A stretch of DNA of 64,000 nt from NCBI RefSeq assembly GCF_035967765.1, contig NZ_JAYWIT010000022.1. One strand, 5' to 3'. The position numbers and the translations under genes are program-made. The notes beneath the pieces are model-generated. The model worked only from the letters and a program-made list of their open reading frames with translations. It searched no databases and was not told where the DNA came from. Source of the stretch: Conexibacter stalactiti (GTDB lineage Bacteria > Actinomycetota > Thermoleophilia > Solirubrobacterales > Solirubrobacteraceae). Shown piece after piece: positions 34,782-42,496 of the stretch (positions are counted from its first letter, which is position 1; the number at the start of each line of letters is the position of its first letter).

Positions 34782-34795
34782 CATATTTCGATATG
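34782..34795 (+). promoter_or_regulatory. CATAT-TTCG-ATATG hairpin containing the start codon
   Basis: CATATTTCGATATG forms a 5-bp stem with a UUCG loop. The ATG at 34793 lies in its 3' arm. If transcribed, it could mask the start codon; otherwise it may be part of the -10 region. Confidence 0.4.
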
Positions 34796-35983
34796 GACCG
34801 CGCGACGAACCCGTACACGCCAGGCGCTGGAACGCAGCCCCGGGCACTCACCGGCCGCGAACAGGAGCTTGACGACTTCCGCGTCCTGCGCACGCGGTTG
34901 TCGCACGGGCTTCCGGAGCGCAGCATCGTCCTGTGCGGCCTGCGCGGCATGGGCAAGACGGTGCTGCTGCGCGAGATGGCACGCGAGGCGCGCGACGACG
35001 GCTGGCGCGTCTCGTTCATAGAGGTGCGCAGAGGGACCGACCTGCGCGACGCGTTGACCGCTGCCGCGCTCGAGCAGCTCGCCGGCCTCAGCATCCGCGA
35101 GCGTGCGCTCGGCGCGTTCTCGCGCGCGATGGGGCTGATCCGCGCGATCCGCGCCACGGTCACGCCAGAGGTCCAGGTCGACTTCGATGCGACGGAGCTG
35201 CTGACCGTGGGACGCTCGCTTGAAGCCGACCTCGGCGAGCTGCTGGCGCGGCTCGGCGCGCTCGCGCGCGACCAGGGGATCGGCGTCGCGTTCGTCGTCG
35301 ACGAGCTGCAGGAGCTGGAAGGCGAGAGCCTCGCGGCGCTGTGCGCGGCGATGCACCGCGTCAACCAGGAGGAACTGCCGATCGCTCTGGCGGCAGCAGG
35401 CCTCCCGTCGCTCCCCGGGCTGCTCGCCTCGGCGAAGTCGTACGCCGAGCGGCTGTTCGCCTACCCGCGGATCGGGCTGCTGCCGGACGCGGCCGCGCAG
35501 CGGGCGATCGTCGAGCCGCCGCGCACGGTGCTCGGCGATGCCGCTCCCACCCTCGACGGCGCGGCAGTCGACCGCATGGTCGCCTTCGCCGCCGGCTACC
35601 CGATGCTGCTGCAGGCGATCGGCAAGCATGCGTGGAACCGCGCCAGCGGCGATCGAATCACGCTCACCGACGTGCGCGCCGCCGAGCACGACGCCTTCGA
35701 CGACCTCTCGCGCGAGCTGTTCCTCGCCCGTTGGCAGCGGGCGACGCCGCGTGAGCGCGACTATCTCGTGGCGATCGCGACGGTCGGCGAGCCCTGCAGT
35801 TCGGCGGCGGCTGCCCACGCCGCCGGCTTCGCCGACTCGACGGCGGCGAGCGTCTCGCGCAACCAGCTGATCGCGAAGGGCCTGCTGTGGGCGCCCGAGC
35901 GTGGGCGGATCGCGTTCACGATGCCGCTGTTCGACCGCTTCGTGCTCGCCCGCGACGAGCACGAGCCGACCGCGCCGGCCTAG
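34793..35983 (+). CDS. Orphan AAA ATPase (archaeal-type ATPase_2/AAA_16-like), second member
   Basis: 396 residues. Walker A GLRGMGKT (49-56), Walker B GVAFVVDELQEL (about 164-175), sensor-like PIALAAAGLPSLPGLLASAKSYAERLFAY, then a helical lid and a winged-helix C-terminus (about 310-390) with a TAASVSRNQLIAKGLLWAPERGRIAFTMPLF segment. Same family as the gene at 14827-15933, also a stand-alone gene with an AT-rich promoter. The role is unknown; related NTPases occur in stress or conflict systems. Its stop codon interlocks with that of ddl in CTAG. Confidence 0.8.
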   Translation: MDRATNPYTPGAGTQPRALTGREQELDDFRVLRTRLSHGLPERSIVLCGLRGMGKTVLLREMAREARDDGWRVSFIEVRRGTDLRDALTAAALEQLAGLSIRERALGAFSRAMGLIRAIRATVTPEVQVDFDATELLTVGRSLEADLGELLARLGALARDQGIGVAFVVDELQELEGESLAALCAAMHRVNQEELPIALAAAGLPSLPGLLASAKSYAERLFAYPRIGLLPDAAAQRAIVEPPRTVLGDAAPTLDGAAVDRMVAFAAGYPMLLQAIGKHAWNRASGDRITLTDVRAAEHDAFDDLSRELFLARWQRATPRERDYLVAIATVGEPCSSAAAAHAAGFADSTAASVSRNQLIAKGLLWAPERGRIAFTMPLFDRFVLARDEHEPTAPA

Positions 35984-36915
35984 CTGACAGCTACGCGGGC
36001 GCTGATCCGCTCGATCAGCTGCGCGAAGGTGTGGCCGGCGTGCTCGGCGGCGAGCGGCGTCGGACCGGTCTCGGTCAGGCCCGGGATCGTGTTGATCTCC
36101 AGCACCCACGGCTCGTCGCCCTCGAGGCGGATGTCGACGCGGGCGAAGTCGCGACAGCCGGCGGCGCTGTAGGCGTCGGCGGCGACCTGTCTGACGCGCG
36201 CGTCGACGGCGTCAGGCAGGCCGGCGAGGCGGACCTCCGACTGGCCGATCTCGTAGTGAGCCTGGAACGAGTAGTACTCCTCGGAGGCCATCACGATCTC
36301 GACGACCGGCAGCGGCTCGGGCGCGTCGGCAGGGCCGAGGACGGTCACGGCCAGCTCGCGGCCGGGCACGAACCGCTCCAGCAGCACGCGGTCGTCGTAG
36401 CTCATCGCGCCGAGCACGGCGCCGCCGAGCTGGGAGCGCTCCTGCACGACCGACAGCCCGAACGACGAGCCCTGGCGGGCCGGCTTGACGACCATCCGGC
36501 CGTCGAACTGCTGCCACACCGCGTCGAGCGTCTTGCCGGCGCCGTAGTCGGCGAACGCCTGCTTCGTGAACGAGTGCCACGACGGCGTCGGCACGCCGCG
36601 CAGCTCGCAGAGGCTCTTGAAGGTGTGCTTGTCGAGGCAGATCGCCGAGGCGAGCGCGTCGGAGCCGGTGTACGGCACCTGCAGGATCTCCAGCAGGTCC
36701 TGGACGGTCCCGTCCTCGCCGCCGACGCCGTGCAGGGCGATGAAGACGAAGTCGGGCTTGGCCCGCTGCACGATGTCGACGAAGTCGGCGCCGACGTCGA
36801 CCAGCTCGACCGCGTGGCCGAGCTGCTTCAGCGCCTTCGCCGCCTGCTGGCCGGAGCGCGCGCTGACCTCGCGCTCGAGCGACCGTCCGCCGTAGGCGAC
36901 GAGCGCGCGGCTCAT
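35980..36915 (-). CDS. ddl: D-alanine-D-alanine ligase (ATP-grasp), compact copy
   Basis: 311 residues. N-terminal GGRSLEREVSARSG, then ALHGVGGEDG, MVVKPARQGSSFGLS, EINTIPGLTETG and the ARVDIRLEG strand give all ATP-grasp Ddl motifs. The omega-loop reads YYSFQAHY where E. coli DdlB has YDYEAKY: the tyrosine that favours D-Ala over D-Lac is kept, but the lysine becomes histidine. It makes D-Ala-D-Ala for peptidoglycan in the cytoplasm. It overlaps the second ddl gene by 4 bp. Confidence 0.9.
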   Translation of the reverse strand: MSRALVAYGGRSLEREVSARSGQQAAKALKQLGHAVELVDVGADFVDIVQRAKPDFVFIALHGVGGEDGTVQDLLEILQVPYTGSDALASAICLDKHTFKSLCELRGVPTPSWHSFTKQAFADYGAGKTLDAVWQQFDGRMVVKPARQGSSFGLSVVQERSQLGGAVLGAMSYDDRVLLERFVPGRELAVTVLGPADAPEPLPVVEIVMASEEYYSFQAHYEIGQSEVRLAGLPDAVDARVRQVAADAYSAAGCRDFARVDIRLEGDEPWVLEINTIPGLTETGPTPLAAEHAGHTFAQLIERISARVAVS

Positions 36916-38177
36916 GCCGCGTTCGCCGCGTGGCGGTCGATCAGGGCGGAGGCGAAGCTGCGCGTCGTCGAGCGCTCCTCGCGCGCCTCGGCGAGGCCGA
37001 TCGCGAGCAGCTCGTCGAGCAGGTCCGGGAAGGCCAGCCCCTTCGGTTCGAAGAGGTAGAAGGCGAACGAGCCCGGGACCGTGTTGGGCTCGTTGACGAC
37101 GATCCGCTCGGGGGTGTCACCGTCCGCCGGCAGCACGAAGAAGTCGTAGCGCACGACGCCGGCGACGCGCAGCGCCCGGTGCGCCTTCTCGGCCTCGTGA
37201 CGGATCCGCTCGCGCAGCTCGGGGTCGACGTCGGCGGGGATGACGCGGTCAGCCGAGGCCATGCCCGCTCCGCTCTCAGACGAACCGGCCGCGCCGGCCT
37301 TGCCGCCGCCGCCCTTCGCCCCGCCGCCCTTCGCACCGACAGCGCCCTTCGCGCCGGAGCCGCCGGCCGACAGGTACTTGTCCTCGAAGGTCAGGCCAGC
37401 CTCGCCGCCGAGCGGCCGCTCGACCTCCGAGACCGTCAGCTCGCCGCCGGGGCGGCCGAGAACGGCGCAGTTCAGCTCGGTCGCGCCGGTCGCGAACGGC
37501 TCGACGACCGCCTGGCGGTCCAGCTCGAAGGCCAGCTCCAGCGCCTCCTCGACCTCGGCGGCGCTGCCGCAGCGGGCGACGCCGATCGAGGAGCCGAGCG
37601 TCGCCGGCTTGACGACGACCGGCGGCGGGAACGCGGTCGCGAGGTCGGTCAGCACGGCGGCGCGATCGGCCTCCCATTCGCCGCGCTCGATGCGGCGGTG
37701 GGGCAGCACGTCGATCCCCGCCTCCTTCAGCACCGTCTTGGCGAGGTGCTTGTCCATCCCGACCGCGAACGCCGCGACGCCGCGCCCGGCATGCGGGATC
37801 GCGGCCAGCTCCAGCGCGCCGAGCAGCGCGCCGTCCTCGCCGCCGGTGCCGTGGATCGCGTTCAGCACGATCGAGATCGGCAGCGCTCTGTCGCCGCGCA
37901 GGCGCGAGGTGGAGGGCTCGAAGAAGGGGCCGTCGGCGGCGCCGAGGCGCAGTTCCAGCGGCCGCGCGCCGCGCGGCGGCGACTGCGTGAAGGCGGCCAC
38001 GTCGCGCAGCTCCTCGCCCGTCCACCAGCGGCCGTCCTTGCCGACGTAGAGCGGGATCACCGTGTGGCGCTCCGCCAGCACGGCCATCGCCTGCTGCGCG
38101 GTGATGATCGAGACGTCGTGCTCGACCGAGGGTCCGCCGAAGACGACGCCGACGGTCTGTCCGGAGGGGAGAGGCAT
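36912..38177 (-). CDS. D-alanine-D-alanine ligase paralogue with Gly/Ala/Lys-rich insertion
   Basis: 421 residues from the ATG at 38177, longer than typical Ddl (about 310-370). Motifs: FGGPSVEHDVSIITAQQ, AIHGTGGEDGALLG, VVVKPATLGSSIGVA, LTFEDKYLS (omega loop with the Lys-Tyr pair), RYDFFVL, NEPNTVPGSFAFYLFEPKG. Between the omega loop and the next helix there is a low-complexity segment (residues about 271-309) of Gly, Ala, Lys and Ser. The ending NTVPGSFAFYL fits a divergent Ddl subfamily. Divergent from the hydrolase-MurF operon, with a TACCCT box 8 nt upstream. Confidence 0.87.
   Translation of the reverse strand: MPLPSGQTVGVVFGGPSVEHDVSIITAQQAMAVLAERHTVIPLYVGKDGRWWTGEELRDVAAFTQSPPRGARPLELRLGAADGPFFEPSTSRLRGDRALPISIVLNAIHGTGGEDGALLGALELAAIPHAGRGVAAFAVGMDKHLAKTVLKEAGIDVLPHRRIERGEWEADRAAVLTDLATAFPPPVVVKPATLGSSIGVARCGSAAEVEEALELAFELDRQAVVEPFATGATELNCAVLGRPGGELTVSEVERPLGGEAGLTFEDKYLSAGGSGAKGAVGAKGGGAKGGGGKAGAAGSSESGAGMASADRVIPADVDPELRERIRHEAEKAHRALRVAGVVRYDFFVLPADGDTPERIVVNEPNTVPGSFAFYLFEPKGLAFPDLLDELLAIGLAEAREERSTTRSFASALIDRHAANAA
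37251..37367 (-). repeat. Low-complexity insertion inside the ddl paralogue
   Basis: Encodes about 39 residues rich in Gly, Ala, Lys and Ser with repeated GAKG units, placed right after the omega loop of the ligase. Read in frame, it does not disturb the flanking motifs. Confidence 0.75.
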
Positions 38178-38185
38178 GGGGCGGA

Positions 38186-38195
38186 AGGGTATCGT
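38186..38195. promoter_or_regulatory. Overlapping divergent -10-like boxes
   Basis: Plus-strand TATCGT (38190-38195), 10 nt before the GTG at 38206, and minus-strand TACCCT (38186-38191), 8 nt before the ATG at 38177, share two bases. RNA polymerase could not occupy both at once, so the ligase and hydrolase-MurF units would compete. Confidence 0.5.
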
Positions 38196-38205
38196 TCGCC
38201 CCTCC

Positions 38206-39018
38206 GTGAACGCGACTTCCGGCACCACCACCACGCTCACCGTCGACGGCCTGCGCATCCGCGTCGCGCATACGAGACCCGCCGGGATCGACGATCCGCC
38301 GGTCGTCGTCGTGCTGCACGGCTGGGGCGCGTCGATCGACGCGGTCGGCTCGATCATCGCCGGGCTCAGGGACAAGGCCGAGGTCGTCGCCGTCGACCTG
38401 CCCGGTCACGGCGAGTCCGACATGGTGCCGGCGGCGTGGGGCAACGCCGACTTCGCCGCCTTCGTCATCAAGGTCGCCGACGCGCTCGACCTCACGCGCT
38501 TCGCGCTCGTCGGCCACTCGCGCGGCGCCGCCGTCTCGATCGTGCTCGCCTCCGACCCGGCGACCAGCGGGCGGATCGAGCGGATGGTGCTGACGGGCGC
38601 CGCCGGCATCAAGCCGAGACGCAAGCCCTCCTACTACGCGAAGGTCGCCTCGGCGAAGTTCGGCCGCGTCGTCGGCGCCGTCGGCGGCCCGCCCGGCAAG
38701 CGGCTGCAGCAGAAGATCCGCGCCCGCGCGGCCTCGGCCGACTGGCTCGCCGCGCCCGAGGCGCTGCGCGGCACGCTGCGCAACGTCCTCGCCGACGACG
38801 TCTCCCCCCTGCTGCCGCGGGTCGCCGTGCCGACGCTGCTGATCTGGGGGCCCGACGACGACGCGACCCCGGTCTGGATGGGCGAGCAGATGGAGCGCGA
38901 GATCCCCGGCGCCGCGCTGATCGTGCTGAGAGGCGGCGGCCACTTCGCCTATGCCGAGCTGGCCGGCGAGTTCAACGTGATCGCCGCCCACTTCCTGATG
39001 CAGGCTGGAGCCAGATGA
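38206..39018 (+). CDS. Alpha/beta hydrolase
   Basis: 270 residues from a GTG at 38206 (an in-frame ATG at 38176 would overlap the divergent ligase start). LHGWGASIDAVGSI (oxyanion), VDLPGHGESD, nucleophile elbow VGHSRGAAVS, acid LIWGPDDDATPV and His in GGGHFAYAE give a complete triad. No signal peptide, so cytosolic. Coupled by an ATGA overlap to the MurF-like ligase, it may act on a cell-wall precursor or lipid-linked ester; the substrate is unknown. Confidence 0.82.
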   Translation: MNATSGTTTTLTVDGLRIRVAHTRPAGIDDPPVVVVLHGWGASIDAVGSIIAGLRDKAEVVAVDLPGHGESDMVPAAWGNADFAAFVIKVADALDLTRFALVGHSRGAAVSIVLASDPATSGRIERMVLTGAAGIKPRRKPSYYAKVASAKFGRVVGAVGGPPGKRLQQKIRARAASADWLAAPEALRGTLRNVLADDVSPLLPRVAVPTLLIWGPDDDATPVWMGEQMEREIPGAALIVLRGGGHFAYAELAGEFNVIAAHFLMQAGAR

Positions 39019-40628
39019 CCGTCCTCGCATCCGCGCTGATCGCGCTCGGCGCGCTGATCGCGCTCGGCGGCGCAAGCCACCTGCTGCTGCACGTCTTCCA
39101 GCAGGAGCACTACGAGGCCCGCCGCCTCTACCTCTGGATCGGCCAGGCGACGGCGATCCGGCTGGCGCTGCCGGAGGCCGGCCTCGTCTTCGTCGCCGCG
39201 GTGGCGACCTCGCTGGCGGGCGCCTCCAACGACGCCTTCGGGATCGTGCTCGCGGTCGCGCTCGTCGCGATGACGGCCCGCGCCGCCCGCGTCGTCTGGA
39301 CGCGTGAGCAGATCAAGCCGCTCGTCTTCACGCCCCGCGCCAGACGGCTGTTCGGCCTGCAGCTGACGGTCGCCGCGCTCGTGCTCGCGATCGTCGTCGC
39401 GGTCGGCGGCGACCAGGAGTGGGCGCCGGCGGTCACCGGCGCGGTCGGCGCGCTGCTGCTGGTGGTGGCGCCGTGGCTGCTCGGCGACGTCGTCAACCGC
39501 ATGCTGAGACCGGTCCAGCAGGCCGACAACCGCCGCTTCGTGCGCAGAGCCGAGCAGCGCCTGCGCGACGTCAGACCGCTCGTCGTCGGGATCACCGGTT
39601 CCTACGGCAAGACGACGACGAAGGCGTGCGTGACCGCCGTGCTCGACCTGCTCGGCCCCGCCTACCCGACGCCGGCCTCGTTCAACAGCCAGCTCGGCGT
39701 CGTGCGCGCGATCAACGAAGGGCTGCTGCCGACGCACCAGTCGTTCGTCGTCGAGATGGGCGCCTACCGCACCGGCGACGTGAAGGAGCTGTGCGACCTC
39801 GTGCACCCGCGCGTCGGGGTGCTGACGGCGATCGGGCCGGCCCACCTGGAGCGCTTCGGCTCGCTCGAGGTGACCGAGCAGGCGAAGGGCGAACTGGCCG
39901 ACGCGATCCCCGCCGAGGGCCTCTTCGTCACGCGCGCCGACGACGAGCGCACGCTTCGCGTCGCGCGCACCCGCGCCGCCGGCCGCGTGCTGTTGTTCGC
40001 GCCCGCAGCGCATCCGGAGGCGGATTTGTGGGCCGAGGACGTGCGCCTGCAGGACGGCAGAACGATCTTCACGCTCGTGCTGAGAACGGGCGAGCGGGCC
40101 GAGGTGCGCGCCCGCCTGCTCGGCGAGCACAACGTCGCCAACCTGCTCGCGGCGGCGGCCGTCGGCGTCGGCCAGGGGCTGGCGCTCGCCGACGTGGCGC
40201 GCGCGCTCGGCCGCGTCGCGCCGCCCGACCACCGCCTCTCCCCGATCGTCAACAGAGCGGCCGGCGTCGTCGTGATCGACGACTCGTACAACGCCAACCC
40301 GGAGGGCGCGGCAGCCGCGCTCGGCGTGCTGCGCGACCACCCGGCGACGCGCCGCCTGCTCGTCACGCCCGGGATGGTCGAGCTGGGCGAGCGCGAGCGC
40401 GAGGAGAACCGCCGCCTCGGCGAGCTGGCCGCCGGGGTCGCCGACGTGGCGGTGCTGATCGGCCCGCGCGGCGCGGACGTGCGCGACGGCATGCTCGCCG
40501 CCGGCGCCTCCGCCGACCAGCTGCACCACTTCCCCGACGGCCCCAGCGCCCACGCGAAGGTCGCCGAGCTGACGCGCGCCGGCGACGTCGTGCTGTTCGA
40601 GAACGACCTGCCCGACGTCTACGCGTAG
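39015..40628 (+). CDS. Membrane-anchored MurF-like Mur ligase
   Basis: 537 residues. The N-terminal part has about four transmembrane helices (roughly 3-25, 55-90, 113-130, 138-157). Then a Mur ligase: ITGSYGKTTTKACVTAVLDLLG (P-loop 195-201), TPASFNSQLGVVRAIN, GVLTAIGPAHLERFGS, LLGEHNVANLLAAAAVG and DDSYNANPEGAAAALGVLRDHP, which match MurF (UDP-MurNAc-tripeptide:D-Ala-D-Ala ligase). Canonical MurF is soluble. The neighbouring ddl pair supports a role in attaching D-Ala-D-Ala or a related dipeptide to a precursor at the membrane. Confidence 0.85.
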   Translation: MTVLASALIALGALIALGGASHLLLHVFQQEHYEARRLYLWIGQATAIRLALPEAGLVFVAAVATSLAGASNDAFGIVLAVALVAMTARAARVVWTREQIKPLVFTPRARRLFGLQLTVAALVLAIVVAVGGDQEWAPAVTGAVGALLLVVAPWLLGDVVNRMLRPVQQADNRRFVRRAEQRLRDVRPLVVGITGSYGKTTTKACVTAVLDLLGPAYPTPASFNSQLGVVRAINEGLLPTHQSFVVEMGAYRTGDVKELCDLVHPRVGVLTAIGPAHLERFGSLEVTEQAKGELADAIPAEGLFVTRADDERTLRVARTRAAGRVLLFAPAAHPEADLWAEDVRLQDGRTIFTLVLRTGERAEVRARLLGEHNVANLLAAAAVGVGQGLALADVARALGRVAPPDHRLSPIVNRAAGVVVIDDSYNANPEGAAAALGVLRDHPATRRLLVTPGMVELGEREREENRRLGELAAGVADVAVLIGPRGADVRDGMLAAGASADQLHHFPDGPSAHAKVAELTRAGDVVLFENDLPDVYA

Positions 40629-40669
40629 CTACTCCGCTACTTCGCCGAACCTGGCGCGTTTGCGCTTCT

Positions 40670-42397
40670 ATGTTCACCCACCGTTTCTCGCGGCTGGCGC
40701 TGCCCGTCGGCGTCGTGCTGACGCTGGCGGCGACGGCGCCGGCGGCCCACGCGCTCGGCTTCGCCGAGGCGCCGGGATCGCCGTATCTCAGCACCGTCGC
40801 CCCCTCCGAGAGCGCAACCGCCGACTTCGATGGTGACGGCAACGCCGATGTCGTCACCGCGTACGCGACGCCCTACTACACGCCCCCGCGTGTCGGGGAG
40901 ATCGTCGTGCGGCTCGGCGACGGGAACGGCGGCTTCAGCGCCCAGGCCCCGATCGTGCCCGCATCGCCGCCGGAATCCCTGATCGTCGGCGACCTCGACG
41001 GCGACGACGCCCCCGACGTCGTCACCGGCGACGCCGACGGAACGCTGACGGCGCTGCTCGGCGACGGCGACGGCGGCCTCACGAGAGCCTGGACGAGCGG
41101 ATTCCTCGGCAGATGGACCCAGGCCGCGATCGCCGACGTCGCCGGCAGCCCGGCCCCTGACCTGCTGGTGACCGTCCATGACGCCGGCCCGAACGTCCAG
41201 GTGCTGGTCGGCGCCGGAGACGGCACCTTCGCCCCCGGCGGCACGATCACCGTCAACGACGGCCCCAGCCGGCCAGCGGTCGCCGACCTCGACGGCGACG
41301 GCACCAAGGACGTCGTCACGACCGGCTTCAGCGGATCGGGGTACTTCTCGCTGGCGGTGCAGCTCGGAGACGGCGCCGGCGGCTGGAGCGAGGCGCCCGG
41401 CTCGCCCTACGCGACCGGCACTGCGCCGAGCCGGCCGTACATCGCCGACTTCAACGCCGACGGCACCCCTGACATCGCCTACCCGAACGTCTTCTCCCAT
41501 TCGATCGGCGTCCTGCTCGGCGACGGCGACGGCGGCTTCGCCGCGGTCCCCGGCTCGCCGATCAGAACCGTCCCCTGGCCCGCGCGAATCGCAACGGCCG
41601 ACTTCGACGGCAACGGGACGACCGACATCGCGGCGGTCAACAACGACGGCCACGAGATCGCGGTCCACCTCGGCGACGGCAGCGGCGGCTTCACGGATGC
41701 TGCGGGCGGTCCGTTCGCGACTGCCGGCACCGGCTGGGCTCTGGCCCCGGCCGACGTCGACGGCGACGGCCTCACCGACCTCGTGGTGACCGGCTGGCAC
41801 GAACTGTCGGTGCTGCTCAACCGCATCACGACGCCCGACGCGCCGTGGGAGCCGAGAAGAGAGCAGCCGGGTGACGAGGAGCAGCCCGGCGGTGAAGAGC
41901 AGCCTGGCAACGAGCCCGGCAGAGAGCAGCCCGGCGAGGAGGAGCCGAAGCCGGAGGATGTGCCGGCAATCTTGCACGAGCCCGGCCCGATCAGCGGTCT
42001 CGCCCCGCACCCCCGTCCGCTCGGCGAGATCGGCGACCTCTCGCCCGTTCGCCCGGTCGCGCGGGCCGGTGCCACGACCTCCTTGCCGCGGATCCTCTCG
42101 ACGACGCTGCGCGTGCGGCGCGGCACGGCTGTCGTCCGTATCGCCTGCCCGGCCGGCTCGCATCGCTGCGCCGGCGCGGTCCGACTGCGCGCAGCCGGTC
42201 GCAATGGCGCGCTGCTGGGCAGCGGCCGTCTCACCGCCGGCGGTGCCCGCAGCGCCAAGGTCACGCTCAACCGCCTCGGACGGCGGACGCTCGGGCGGCA
42301 GCGCACCGGCGCGCTGCCGGTCCGCATCGTCGTCGTCCTCGAGCGCACGGCCGCGACCTCGCGCCAGGTCGTCGAGACGCCCGGCTCGCTGCGCTGA
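40670..42397 (+). CDS. Secreted FG-GAP/VCBS seven-bladed beta-propeller protein
   Basis: 575 residues. Signal peptide about 1-28 (ends AHA). Seven Asp-rich Ca2+-binding repeats of the type DFDGDGNADVV, DLDGDDAPDVV, DLDGDGTKDVV, DFNADGTPDIA, DFDGNGTTDIA and DVDGDGLTDLV (plus one degenerate DVAGSPAPDLL) suggest one propeller (about 40-400). Then a Glu/Pro/Gly repeat linker with EQPG units and a C-terminal beta domain (about 480-575) with a pair of cysteines. Probably surface-exposed; ligand unknown. No enzymatic motif. Confidence 0.8.
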   Translation: MFTHRFSRLALPVGVVLTLAATAPAAHALGFAEAPGSPYLSTVAPSESATADFDGDGNADVVTAYATPYYTPPRVGEIVVRLGDGNGGFSAQAPIVPASPPESLIVGDLDGDDAPDVVTGDADGTLTALLGDGDGGLTRAWTSGFLGRWTQAAIADVAGSPAPDLLVTVHDAGPNVQVLVGAGDGTFAPGGTITVNDGPSRPAVADLDGDGTKDVVTTGFSGSGYFSLAVQLGDGAGGWSEAPGSPYATGTAPSRPYIADFNADGTPDIAYPNVFSHSIGVLLGDGDGGFAAVPGSPIRTVPWPARIATADFDGNGTTDIAAVNNDGHEIAVHLGDGSGGFTDAAGGPFATAGTGWALAPADVDGDGLTDLVVTGWHELSVLLNRITTPDAPWEPRREQPGDEEQPGGEEQPGNEPGREQPGEEEPKPEDVPAILHEPGPISGLAPHPRPLGEIGDLSPVRPVARAGATTSLPRILSTTLRVRRGTAVVRIACPAGSHRCAGAVRLRAAGRNGALLGSGRLTAGGARSAKVTLNRLGRRTLGRQRTGALPVRIVVVLERTAATSRQVVETPGSLR

Positions 42398-42410
42398 GAC
42401 GGGGCCGTCG

Positions 42411-42436
42411 CGCCGCGCGCCCGCCGGCGCGCGGCG
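42411..42436. terminator. GC hairpin, 11-bp perfect stem, no U-tract
   Basis: CGCCGCGCGCC-CGCC-GGCGCGCGGCG, 13 bp after the propeller gene's stop codon and ahead of the MscS promoter. Likely a factor-dependent or U-tract-less terminator. Confidence 0.65.
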
Positions 42437-42482
42437 CGGCGCGGCGCGACCGCCGGCACGACGCCGCGCCCGCGCTCCTTGC

Positions 42483-42488
42483 TACGGT
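42483..42488 (+). promoter_or_regulatory. TACGGT -10-like box, leaderless-type
   Basis: TACGGT ends 8 nt before the GTG at 42497 of the MscS channel. Confidence 0.5.
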
Positions 42489-42496
42489 CGTAACCC

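Noticed and set aside
35980..40628. Vancomycin-resistance (VanA/VanHAX-like) locus
   Set aside because: Both ligases keep the omega-loop tyrosine and no VanH or VanX homologue is present, so D-Ala-D-Lac synthesis is not supported.
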